A DNA stretch of 64,000 bases from Pseudomonadota bacterium (GTDB taxonomy: Bacteria; Pseudomonadota; Alphaproteobacteria; Micropepsales; Micropepsaceae). Each line of letters starts with the position of its first letter. The stretch's first letter is position 1. Location: contig JACQDN010000045.1 of the NCBI GenBank assembly GCA_016201105.1, positions 1 through 64,000 of the forward strand, read 5' to 3'. The translations under genes were made by a program, and so were the position numbers. Positions 25,937-33,674 of the stretch are shown here, one piece after another. The notes beneath the pieces are model-generated. The model saw only the letters and a program-made list of their open reading frames with translations, was not told the origin of the DNA and searched no databases.

Positions 25937-27349
25937 ATGGCCCGACTCAAAGTGATCGGATTTGGCTCCGGCCTCTTTCGAACTTTAGCGTTTCGAATCG
26001 TTCTGGTTTACGTCGCGGTCTTCGCGCTCTCCACGGGCGCGTTGATCGCGTTCACCTACTGGAACACCGAACGCGCGCTCGATGCCGAGACTGACCAGAC
26101 CATCGAAGCGGAAATCGCCGGTCTGCAGGAGCAATATCAGCGCTTAGGCCTCAACGGGCTGGCCGACGTCGTCAACAGCCGCTCCAAGCGTATGGGCCAG
26201 GGCCTTTATCTGCTGAGCTATCCCGCGCGGGGCCTCAGCATCGGCAATCTCGATCACTGGCCGCAGCTCGAAGCGCGCGGCGGCAACTTCGTGGAGTTCG
26301 ACTACCAGCGCCGCAGCGGCGCGGATTTCGAAACGCGGCGCGCCCGTGGCAAGATTTTCGCGGTGCGCGGCGGCTTGCTGCTGCTGGTCGCGCGCGATGT
26401 GCACGAGCGCTATGAAACCACGCGCCTCTTCACCACCGCTTTGCCGTGGACGGCAGGCTTGATGCTGATGCTGGGGCTGATCGGCGGCGGGCTCGTCAGC
26501 CGCAATCTTCTGGTGCGGCTGGAATCCATCAACCGCACCAGCCGTGAGATCATGGCGGGCGATCTGTCGCGCCGCGTGCCGGTGACCAGCGCCCGCGACG
26601 AATACGACACGCTGGCCGACAATCTCAATCAGATGCTCGAGCGCATCGAACGGCTGATGCGCGGCATGCGCGATGTGACCGATTCCATCGCGCACGATTT
26701 GCGCTCGCCGCTCAACCGCCTGCGCAACCGCTTGGAAAGCGTGCTGCGTCACGTGCCGCCGGATACCGACGAGAGCCACGAGATCGAAGCGGCGATTTCC
26801 GAAACCGACCGCCTCATCGGCACCTTCAACGCGCTGCTCCTGATCGCCGAAGCCGAAACCGGCACCGTCCGCGAAACCATGACGGCGGTGGATTTGAAAG
26901 CGATCATCCACGACATGACAGAGCTCTACGAGCCGGTCGCCGAAGAGAAAGGCGTGAAGCTCGATGTTGTGGCCGGCGCGGTCACGGTGATCGACGGCAA
27001 CAAGAGCCTGATTTCGCAGGCGCTCGCCAATCTCATCGACAACGCCATCAAATACACCCCGCCCGGCGGGCGCGTGAGCATCTCGGCGCCGCTCACCTCG
27101 CGCGGTGTTGCCCTCAGCGTCGCCGACAACGGTCCGGGAATCCCTGCCGAAGATCGCGCCCGCGTGCTCGAGCGTTTCGTGCGCCTGGAAGCCAGCCGCA
27201 ATTCGCCGGGACTGGGATTGGGTTTGAGCCTCGTCTCCGCGGTCGCCCATCTCCACGACGCCAAATTCGAACTCGCCGACAACACCCCGGGCCTGAAGGC
27301 GACGCTCTATTTCCGCCCCAGTGTGCGCAGGCAGATTGGGAAGGGGTGA
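25937..27349 (+). CDS. Sensor histidine kinase
   Basis: 470-aa membrane kinase. Two transmembrane helices (residues about 19-42 and 170-188) flank a periplasmic domain of about 125 residues. HAMP is followed by the H box (SIAHDLRSPLNRLRNRLE, His253), N box (NLIDNAIKYTPPGG), and G boxes (DNGPGIP; GLGLGLSLV). It should phosphorylate the regulator encoded immediately upstream. In related genomes glnE follows this kinase gene; here about 6.3 kb of accessory DNA intervenes. Confidence 0.93.
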   Translation: MARLKVIGFGSGLFRTLAFRIVLVYVAVFALSTGALIAFTYWNTERALDAETDQTIEAEIAGLQEQYQRLGLNGLADVVNSRSKRMGQGLYLLSYPARGLSIGNLDHWPQLEARGGNFVEFDYQRRSGADFETRRARGKIFAVRGGLLLLVARDVHERYETTRLFTTALPWTAGLMLMLGLIGGGLVSRNLLVRLESINRTSREIMAGDLSRRVPVTSARDEYDTLADNLNQMLERIERLMRGMRDVTDSIAHDLRSPLNRLRNRLESVLRHVPPDTDESHEIEAAISETDRLIGTFNALLLIAEAETGTVRETMTAVDLKAIIHDMTELYEPVAEEKGVKLDVVAGAVTVIDGNKSLISQALANLIDNAIKYTPPGGRVSISAPLTSRGVALSVADNGPGIPAEDRARVLERFVRLEASRNSPGLGLGLSLVSAVAHLHDAKFELADNTPGLKATLYFRPSVRRQIGKG

Positions 27350-27380
27350 GCGAAAATTTTCCGTCTCTAAATTCTAAACT

Positions 27381-27423
27381 CACTCCCTCGCCCCCGCAGG
27401 GGGAGAGGGCGGGGTGAGGGGGT
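27381..27423. repeat. Single CTCGCCCCCGC palindrome
   Basis: One copy of the palindromic unit seen as an inverted pair at 15816..15990 (CTCCCTCGCCCCCGCAGGGGGAGAGGG then CGGGGTGAGGGGGTC, quoted in two parts). It lies about 30 bases after the kinase stop, at the left edge of the accessory segment. Confidence 0.65.
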
Positions 27424-27630
27424 CGCGACGCAAATTTCGGTTGCGAAAGCACATTGCTCTTTCGGCACATTTGATCGCGTGCTTGTGAGCTGTTGTAGTG
27501 GATTGAGAGTATGGTGCTCCGGAGGGAGTGATATGAGGTGACAGGAGCAACATTCCCCTGAACTATAAACGAATGGAAAATTCGCACCTCACAGCACAAT
27601 CGTTGGATCACCCAACCCAATGGAGCCCCC

Positions 27631-28407
27631 TTGACCCTCGCATCCCGATTTGAAGGCAAGACTGCGATCATTACCGGTTCCGCCTCCGGCATCGGGCGCG
27701 CGACGTTGATCAGGCTCGTCAGCGAAGGGGCCACGGCGCTGGGCGTGGATCAGGACGAAGCGGGATTGCGCGAGACGGTATCTCTTGCGAACAACGCGGC
27801 CGGCACTGGCGGCCAAGCAAGCTTTGCCGTGGGTTCGATCGCAGATGAAGCGTTCGTAAAATCGACAGTGGAGGCATTCGCTGCGAAGAACGGCCGGCTC
27901 GATGTGCTGGTCAATCTGGCGGGAATCTTAAGGTCAACCCATCTCGTCGACACGACATTGGAGGAATTCCGCCACATCATCGCCGTCAATCTCGAGGGCA
28001 CGTTTCTCTTTTGCCGCCAAGCGCTGCCGCATCTCCTCAAGACTAAGGGCAACATCGTGAATGCCGCATCGACCTCGGCGTCCTTTGGCCATCCCTACAT
28101 GGCGGCCTACGCCGCCAGCAAAGGCGGCATCGCCGCATTCACCCACACGTTGGCGCGCGAGTTCATCCTTCAGGGCGTGCGCGTCAACGCCGTGGCACCG
28201 GGCGGTATCATGACGCCCATGGTGGCCGGCCAGCCCGCGCGCTTTCCCGAGGGCGCCAACCTTTCGCTGTTCTCCAACCTGACACGCCCCGACGGTCACT
28301 TCGGCCGGCCGGAGGCCGTCGCGGGCGTGATCGCGATGCTGGCGTCGGAAGACGGCGAATTCATCAACGGCGAAATCATCCGCATCGACGGCGGAACGCA
28401 CAGCTGA
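27631..28407 (+). CDS. Short-chain dehydrogenase/reductase
   Basis: Classical SDR oxidoreductase, 258 aa, NAD(P)-dependent. The cofactor loop is GSASGIG, the NAG-type motif is NLAG (VNLAGILRSTHL), and the catalytic Tyr and Lys lie in YAASK with the serine in NAASTSASFG. The C-terminal FINGEIIRIDGGTHS is typical of the FabG-like group. The only plausible start is the TTG at 27631. A short ORF follows 18 bases downstream. The substrate is unknown. It is the first gene of the segment that separates the kinase gene from glnE. Confidence 0.9.
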   Translation: MTLASRFEGKTAIITGSASGIGRATLIRLVSEGATALGVDQDEAGLRETVSLANNAAGTGGQASFAVGSIADEAFVKSTVEAFAAKNGRLDVLVNLAGILRSTHLVDTTLEEFRHIIAVNLEGTFLFCRQALPHLLKTKGNIVNAASTSASFGHPYMAAYAASKGGIAAFTHTLAREFILQGVRVNAVAPGGIMTPMVAGQPARFPEGANLSLFSNLTRPDGHFGRPEAVAGVIAMLASEDGEFINGEIIRIDGGTHS

Positions 28408-28425
28408 ATGCGCAAGGGAAGAGCG

Positions 28426-28632
28426 ATGCAACCACCTTGGATTGCGCGACCAGATCTCGAACGTGGCTCAATCGGTTGGAGAATGGGTGCCGGAGAAGAG
28501 TATTTCAATGACTTCTATCGCTGGTTCAGCCGGCTCGATGAAAATTCTCGGAAGGAATACATTGTTCAATATCCCGAGCCCCAGGAGTGGATCGGTCTCT
28601 ACAAGAATATAGCAAGTCATCCCTGGCTATAG
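28426..28632 (+). CDS. Small hypothetical protein, 68 aa
   Basis: Starts at MQPPWIARPDLERGSIGWRM after an AGGGAAGAG purine tract. It is rich in aromatic residues (EEYFNDFYRWFSRL, then WIGLYKNI), soluble and probably helical. It follows the SDR gene by 18 bases and may share its transcript, but base composition drops visibly in GC from here on. I do not recognise a family with confidence; the compact, aromatic-rich look is reminiscent of small immunity or accessory proteins. Confidence 0.6.
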   Translation: MQPPWIARPDLERGSIGWRMGAGEEYFNDFYRWFSRLDENSRKEYIVQYPEPQEWIGLYKNIASHPWL

Positions 28633-28699
28633 GAACCGTATTTCCGAACTCCCGGAATCGAACGGATGGAATACCGCGATGCGATATTTGGGCACTGTC

Positions 28700-28978
28700 T
28701 CAGTTTGAATCTTCCGGCCCATCCATATCGGGCCACCCGCAAATCTGGGTGTTCTCATCCAAGTCCCTAGCAATTGACTCTTTGTAGGCCCGGATTTCGT
28801 TGCAGATATCATCGCGATCTATGTCCGTGCTGTTCTTCACGTCTCTAGTGTATGATCTCCCCATCTGGCGCAGCAGATGATAAGCGCCAGTCTGTTGGCC
28901 TTCATGATAGCCCAGCAGCCAACTCACCACGCAGCAGAGTGCGGCGAAAAAAATCAGAATACTAGCGCGTGCTTTCAT
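28700..28978 (-). CDS. Small membrane-anchored hypothetical protein, 92 aa
   Basis: Begins MKARASILIFFAALCCVVSW, one transmembrane segment or signal, after a very strong AGGAGGGG ribosome-binding site. The remaining residues are acidic and polar (TRDVKNSTDIDRDDICNEIR) with two cysteines. The start at 28978 is set by the RBS and hydrophobic N-terminus. Convergent to the 68-aa gene. Function unknown; composition unlike the core genes suggests acquired DNA. Confidence 0.62.
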   Translation of the reverse strand: MKARASILIFFAALCCVVSWLLGYHEGQQTGAYHLLRQMGRSYTRDVKNSTDIDRDDICNEIRAYKESIARDLDENTQICGWPDMDGPEDSN

Positions 28979-29101
28979 GCCTGATTCCCCTCCTATACGG
29001 CCCGCGCTTCTTTGGCGGGTTCGTCGCATCGATCAGCGCCACGATATCAGACATTTTCCAAAGGCGATCCGTAATTCCCGCCGCGATGAAAAAAGTATTG
29101 G

Positions 29102-29155
29102 AAAAGTATTGGGGTCGGTATCGACTTTTGCTCATGATCGCGAAGGCGCGTTGCT
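29102..29155. repeat. 54-bp direct repeat, left copy
   Basis: Fifty-four bases starting AAAAGTATTGGGGTCGGTAT and ending CGAAGGCGCGTTGCT, repeated at 30457..30510 with one mismatch. The 1.3-kb interval between the copies holds two small exported or membrane protein genes. A partial AAAAGTATTGG copy lies just to the left. Confidence 0.9.
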
Positions 29156-29292
29156 TAAATGGGGCCGACGCGTTGACTTGGCACTATCCGATGGTCGTTT
29201 GCGGAGGTTTGAGCAATGACGCGCCCATTTCCGAATAGGAACAATGCAGCCGTTGCGGCAAAAAGAAAAACGATTGACAAACGTCTATTCAC
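29155..29292 (-). pseudogene. Truncated secreted-protein fragment
   Basis: A GTG at 29292 after GGGGGA opens a 45-residue frame with a clear signal peptide (NRRLSIVFLFAATAALFLF, then NGRVIAQ). The frame ends only about 18 residues after the predicted cleavage site, at a TAA that touches the left copy of the 54-bp repeat. This looks like the 5' remnant of an exported-protein gene cut by the repeat. A very short secreted peptide is the alternative. Confidence 0.45.
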
Positions 29293-29387
29293 GATGTCCC
29301 CCAGCGAAATGTTGTTTAGAATCCGGCCGTTTTCTGACACGCCCAATAGGCAGTGACATTGGCTCTACCAGGCCCACTGTTTGCGTC

Positions 29388-29693
29388 CTACCTCATGCGC
29401 CCCGACAAGCCGTCGAGGTGGAATCTGTTGTCGCTGGAGTCCTTCCAGGCCCAATCGATCGACGTAGGCGTGATAGATGCGGGAAATGCAACGCGATCGG
29501 AAAGTTCGGTCACGGTCGAAGCTTGGACGTTCACTTCGTAATTGAAGGGTACAGGATTGATGGCGCCCTCCAGCTTACACTTGATCTCAAACACTTCGGC
29601 AATTGCCGGAATTGTTGACAAGGGTAGTGCAGATATCAGAATGCCGACTGTCAGCGGCGCACGTGCAACAATTTGGTTCAATGGCGTTGTCAA
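29388..29693 (-). CDS. Small secreted hypothetical protein, 101 aa
   Basis: The N-terminus (IVARAPLTVGILISALPLST then IPAIAE) is a signal peptide. The mature part (FEIKCKLEGAINPVPFNYEV, then TSIDWAWKDSSDNRFHLDGLSG) resembles short exported rhizobial proteins that end in a W-x-W/LxGLSGR block. The C-terminus may be shortened, because such proteins usually continue past the SGR motif. It lies inside the segment bracketed by 54-bp repeats. Function unknown. Confidence 0.55.
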   Translation of the reverse strand: MTTPLNQIVARAPLTVGILISALPLSTIPAIAEVFEIKCKLEGAINPVPFNYEVNVQASTVTELSDRVAFPASITPTSIDWAWKDSSDNRFHLDGLSGRMR

Positions 29694-29952
29694 TGGCCAT
29701 TGACTGCCCCGTCGAAAATTGAAGCGAGTTCTTCAATCACTCCAAGCTTGGCAGACGCTCAAAAGGCTTGGCAGCGGCCAGCGGCCGTTGATCTGACGGA
29801 TATTTCTCTGACTGTTAGAGATTTTGTTGCACTGCGGTGTAGATCTCAAAACGGCACCCCCAGCTTCAATGCTTCGCTGAAAGTTGTACCGTTTAGCACA
29901 TCACGCCCCTCATCCAGGGGATGTCGACCTAGAGAATCTTTTGGAGGGAGTC

Positions 29953-30426
29953 ATGTTTCAATCACTACGACGCGTTGGAATAGTTGCGCCTTCTAAACTT
30001 GGGCGTTGCACATTCTGCATGCGAGCTTCGTTCGGATCGGCCGCAGTATTCTGGCTTGGCACCGCAGTTGCCAGCGTTTCGGGGTTGAGTTCATTCGCAG
30101 TGGCGATGGCTATCGCTTCTGGGCTATTGACCGCGCTTTGGTTGGCCCACCTTGCTGCCTACACATTCCGCGCAGCGAACGCTTCGCGGGCCGGTTCTGT
30201 TGAGACGGCGGAACAAATTGACTTGTCGCGACGAAACCTCTTCCCCACTCTGGCAAAAACGTTCGCTGTAGCAGCGATTGCGACAGCGATTCCCGTCAGC
30301 ATGCGCCCCGCCTTCGCACAGGAGGTTGTGCAATGCGAAGGGTTATGTGATTCCAAAAATTCCTGCGCCCCTGGTTGCAAATGCACTTATCCGGATGGGG
30401 CAACGACTGGGTACTGCTCGACCTAG
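29953..30426 (+). CDS. DUF3624-like membrane protein fused to a Tat-like, cysteine-rich tail
   Basis: 157 aa, ATG preceded by GGAGGGAG. The N-terminus has SKLGRCTFCMRASFG, like the KLGRCxxCMR signature I associate with DUF3624, followed by two hydrophobic segments (residues about 28-70). A second, internal export-like signal follows: DLSRRNLF, a hydrophobic stretch, then PAFA near residue 125. The last 30 residues hold six cysteines (CEGLCDSKNSCAPGCKCTYP and one more near the end), a knottin-like or metal-binding pattern. The layout suggests a membrane module with an exported Cys-rich module. Family assignment is tentative. Confidence 0.6.
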   Translation: MFQSLRRVGIVAPSKLGRCTFCMRASFGSAAVFWLGTAVASVSGLSSFAVAMAIASGLLTALWLAHLAAYTFRAANASRAGSVETAEQIDLSRRNLFPTLAKTFAVAAIATAIPVSMRPAFAQEVVQCEGLCDSKNSCAPGCKCTYPDGATTGYCST

Positions 30427-30456
30427 CTTTTTTTGCAACGCACAGGAATTCGTAAA

Positions 30457-30510
30457 AAAAGTATTGGGGTCAGTATCGACTTTTGCTCATGATCGCGAAG
30501 GCGCGTTGCT
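30457..30510. repeat. 54-bp direct repeat, right copy
   Basis: Right-hand copy of the repeat at 29102..29155, same orientation, differing at one position (GGGGTCAGTAT instead of GGGGTCGGTAT). It begins within 35 bases of the end of the DUF3624-like gene. Confidence 0.9.
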
Positions 30511-30679
30511 CGCGCCTGAGCCAACGACAAATTCGAAATTCGGAGACGTCGAATCCATTTACAGCAGGAGCGGCTCGTCTTCGACGATGACCACTGACTC
30601 AGATTTTTGAGGTCTCTAGCCGGATGGGTTATGGTGTTTCGGTCGGACATCCCTAGGGATCGCGGTCAAGGCATATCCA

Positions 30680-31050
30680 ATGGCCAAGCGGGTTTCATTT
30701 GTCGTCGGTTTAGCTCTGATGTTTTCCCTGGCACTGCCTGGGCAAGCTGGGCGCAATTGTATGCGAACGACTCCCGCTATTGGATCGACTTGAGCAGCGT
30801 TCACCACGCGGGAAAGGTCACGTACTTCACTTGGACGGTCCGAGCTTCGGGACTGTCCCCGGGTCAATCTTCCGCCAAATCGCCCGGCGACATGTCGTTC
30901 ACGGACGGCATCGATTGCTCTACCGCAGACGCTTATGAGTTCAACTATATCGATTATAACGATTGGAACGATCCGGCAGGATGGGAGCGTGACCCTTCCC
31001 GTGATCGTGGGTTCGTGCAGGCGGCAATGCGAGCCGTGTGTCGAGGATAA
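30680..31050 (+). pseudogene. Frameshifted secreted protein, surface-adhesin-E-like
   Basis: An ATG at 30680 encodes a good signal peptide (MAKRVSFVVGLALMFSLALP) in one frame. The mature protein (AQLYANDSRYWIDLSSVHHA, then GKVTYFTWTV and a C-terminal AAMRAVCRG) lies in the -1 frame, so a one-base loss or two-base gain near 30725-30745 has separated them. The mature segment resembles the small Adhesin_E-like family, in which YWIDLSSV is typical. The ORF-track start at 30607 has no secretory character. This may be a decayed gene, or a sequencing error. Confidence 0.62.
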
Positions 31051-31138
31051 TCCGACGAAATAGAGTGGCGGCATACTTCGGTGCAAGGAATACGCCGTCG
31101 CGCGTCCCATCGGCTTGCACCGCGTCTGTCGCCGAAAC

Positions 31139-31606
31139 TTAATCGGTATGACACCCGACGGCCGACTTTGACATTAACGTGAGCTTGGTCTTGCTGACCA
31201 AAACGCACCAATACTGCTCGCCGGAGCTGGGATCGTCGGGATATTCGATACCCTTGGCGTCAGCTCGCAAATTCAAAACTCCCTGCACCGCGTGGGTCTT
31301 GGTCTTGGGACCGGAGTGGAAAACGATTCTAACTGTGAAAGAATGTTTTCCAGCCGTCACTTCGCCAGACTTGCAAATCCAGCCATCGTCGTCCTGTGCG
31401 TCCACCGCGCCTTCGGCCCCACAGGCTTGTTTATTGTCGATGGAGGCGTAGAAGCGGTAATATGAACCATCCGCCGCTTTTGCGTACAGAGGCGGAGAAG
31501 CTACGAAGATCACATGATCGCCGGTGAACGCGGCAGAGGCGGCACCACTCATCGAGAATAACACGACGGACGCCGTCAAAGCACTGCGCAAGGCTCCTGT
31601 ACGCAT
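31139..31606 (-). CDS. Secreted hypothetical protein, 155 aa
   Basis: Start placed at MRTGALRSALTASVVLFSMS, the beginning of a signal peptide ending near AASAA. The mature protein contains YYRFYASIDNKQACGAEGAV, two central cysteines, SGEVTAGKHSFTVRIVF and a C-terminal SAVGCHTD. It is probably a beta-rich periplasmic protein with two disulfides. No family recognised. It converges on the frameshifted adhesin-like gene. Confidence 0.65.
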   Translation of the reverse strand: MRTGALRSALTASVVLFSMSGAASAAFTGDHVIFVASPPLYAKAADGSYYRFYASIDNKQACGAEGAVDAQDDDGWICKSGEVTAGKHSFTVRIVFHSGPKTKTHAVQGVLNLRADAKGIEYPDDPSSGEQYWCVLVSKTKLTLMSKSAVGCHTD

Positions 31607-31842
31607 CGCCACGATCCCCTCAACCGCAACGCGCAGCATACATATCATGGATCGGGACGCGCAACGGCGCCGTCGGTTTAAAGTCACGATTTGCCGATCG
31701 GCCACTTCGCGCCGATCTGCGTTTTGTGGAGAGAATTCGGTGACAGGACATATTCACCGGTTGTCGCAAACTTCAGCTCCATGGCGGATATCAGGGTAAT
31801 ATGTAATGGCGCCGAATTCCCAGCTGACATTCCGCCCGCTGT

Positions 31843-32124
31843 TCACACGCCTCTCGCATCAAGCCGCTCCAGAAAATCCTCCAGCGCGCACGCCGTATCC
31901 GTCGCGCTTTGCGGGATTTTTCCGTCCACGCGCTCGATCACGAGCCTGATCGCACAGAGATCGCCCTTGATCGCCTTGTCGACGAGGCGGTCCGCGATGC
32001 GGGTGAGCTTCTTCATGGGCGCGCCGTTCGCACCGACCGTCTCGCGGTGAACCGCGAGCACGATCGCATCGCGCATCAGCTTGTGGGGAATTGCGCCTCT
32101 GGAGAGTGTCTTTCGTGCAGCCAT
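31843..32124 (-). CDS. DUF5681-like small protein
   Basis: 93-aa protein starting MAARKTLSRGAIPHKLMRDA after an AAGGAAAGGA ribosome-binding site at good spacing. The segment KKLTRIADRLVDKAIKGDLC followed by AIRLVIERVDGKIPQ matches the helical core of DUF5681-type proteins, often found near phage terminases or mobile DNA. The ORF track's longer frame adds 44 unlikely residues. Its place beside an IS element fits a mobile-DNA context, but no other phage gene is seen. Confidence 0.65.
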   Translation of the reverse strand: MAARKTLSRGAIPHKLMRDAIVLAVHRETVGANGAPMKKLTRIADRLVDKAIKGDLCAIRLVIERVDGKIPQSATDTACALEDFLERLDARGV

Positions 32125-32302
32125 GATGAATCCTTTCCTTGCGCGATGCTTCGCGCGGACGTGAAGTTCGTGCGAGCCTTGCGTGTTCGAGTTTATGTGT
32201 GGGATTGCGACCGGGAGGCGGAAAACCGCCAATGAACGCCGTCGCATTGAGCGCACGTCCGGATCGTATAGATGTGATGCGGCCCAGGCGGCCTAATGTC
32301 AA

Positions 32303-32510
32303 TTGTTTTTGAAATCACCTCTACCTTGGGAGAGGTCGACGCGCGCAGCGGTTCATCAGCGGCCGCTGATGAACGGTGAGGGGGGGCACTGGCGGCACCG
32401 TAGCGCGACGCGCGCGCAGCGCGCCGCGAAGACTAGAACCGAAGTGGTGAGGCTTCCCCTCACCCGAAAAACCCTCCGCTGCGCTCCAGATTTTTCGACC
32501 TCTCCCGAGG
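32303..32510. repeat. Palindromic intergenic repeat interrupted by the IS
   Basis: Left arm ACCTCTACCTTGGGAGAGGTCGA, a central AGCGGTTCATCAGCGGCCGC palindrome region, and a right arm ending TTTTTCGACCTCTCCCGAGG. The missing outer part (GGGAGAGGTGATT) is found beyond the IS element at 33584..33596. This shows the IS landed in the tip of the right-hand hairpin. From 32125 to 32302 I see nothing else. Confidence 0.75.
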
Positions 32511-33503
32511 TGTTGTGTCCCGGGAGATTGGAGAGGAGCTCAAGCGGGGCTTTGTAGCCGAGACATCGCAGTCGAGTGTGATTGTAGTTGGTGACGAAGT
32601 CGAGGATGTAGCGGTTGCGCTCTTGGTGATTTTGAAAGCGGCGATCCTGTCGAGGATGTAGCGGTTGCGCTCTTGGTGATTTTGAAAGCGGCGATCCTGT
32701 CCGCGTTCTTTCTTGGGCCGCGCTGCCAGGTGCTCACCCAGGCGTCGGTTGAAGCGTTCGACCATGCCGTTGGTCTGGGGCCGGTAGGGCCGCGTCAGCT
32801 TGTGCTTGATGCCACGCTGGGCACAGAGAAGATCGATGGGATGTTTGAACGAAGGTTGGCCGGCAGGCTTGCCCTTCTTGCTGTCGGAGAAGCGGTCGGT
32901 CCATTCGCTGCCATTGTCGGTGAGGATGGTGTGGACCTTTGCCGGGAAGTCGGCGAGGAAGCGCTCAAGGAAGCCGTGGGCCGTGGCGGCCGTGCGGTCA
33001 TCGAAGATCTCGACATAGACGTAGCGCGTTGCCCGATCGATCGCCACGAAGGCATAGGAGCGCTTGCCATCAAGTGCGGACAGATACTTCGCATCGAGAT
33101 GGATGAAGCCGAGCGGCTGGGAGGTCTCGAACGTGCCTGCTTTCGGCTTTGGCGCAGCTTCTTTCTTGGAAAGGGCGTGGCGTTGCAGCGTGCGATGGAT
33201 AGCGCTGCGCGACAGTTTGGGGTTCACGCAGCGATGTATCACTTCCACAATGTCGTCAAGCGACAGTGCCAGGCTCTTGCGCAGCTCGCACACAAGCCGT
33301 TCCTCGATCTCTGTCAGGCTCACTTGCAGATTTTTGGGCCGGTGCGAACGGTCCTCGACCGTCGTCCTCCCACGCCAGCGCCGGATCGTCTTGGGGTTGA
33401 CGCCAAGCTCTTCTGCCAGTTCGCCGACGCTGGCCGAGCTGGCTTGGATATAGGCGCGTATTTTGGGGGTCGTTGTCGCGTTCGCGTGCAGCCGCACTTC
33501 CAT
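32511..33503 (-). pseudogene. IS481-family transposase, frameshifted by a 50-bp duplication
   Basis: The N-terminal helix-turn-helix (SVGELAEELGVNPKTIRRWR) and the full DDE core are present: Asp in FIHLDAKYL, Asp in ILTDNGSEW and Glu in GMVERFNRRL. After RFQNHQERNRYIL the frame enters a second copy of the same 50 bases and shifts. The proper end (DFVTNYNHTRLRCLGYKAP, then LELLSNLPG) is still readable in another frame downstream. The start at MEVRLHANA (33503) follows an AGGAG. Only the last 30 or so residues are affected, so partial activity cannot be excluded. Confidence 0.9.
32600..32699. repeat. Perfect 50-bp tandem duplication in the transposase gene
   Basis: Two identical, adjacent 50-base copies beginning TCGAGGATGTAGCGGTTGCG and ending GGCGATCCTG. 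Fifty is not a multiple of three, so the duplication shifts the transposase frame. The perfect identity points to a recent replication slip. Confidence 0.97.
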
Positions 33504-33674
33504 TGCTTGAGGCACTCCTCTGCAAAGGCGATGCCTCGCTCTACACCGATTCCACTATCCCAATCTCCCGGGACGCAACACCGAGGGAGAGGTGATTGCG
33601 AAAACCACTGCGCGCGCGAAGAAGACCGCTGGACCAATCGACCCCACTCCTACTTTTCTTCTAATCTCTCCTCC

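Larger units (their letters stand above)
32511..33580 (-). mobile_element. IS481-family insertion sequence (defective)
   Basis: 1070-bp element bounded by 21-bp terminal inverted repeats with one mismatch (TGTTGTGTCCCGGGAGATTG at the left, TGTTGCGTCCCGGGAGATTG in the right end's complement). It is flanked by a 6-bp target duplication, CCGAGG, at 32505..32510 and 33581..33586. TGT..ACA termini and a single DDE transposase fit IS481. The target was the loop of a palindromic repeat. The transposase is frameshifted, so the copy is probably not autonomous. Confidence 0.92.
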
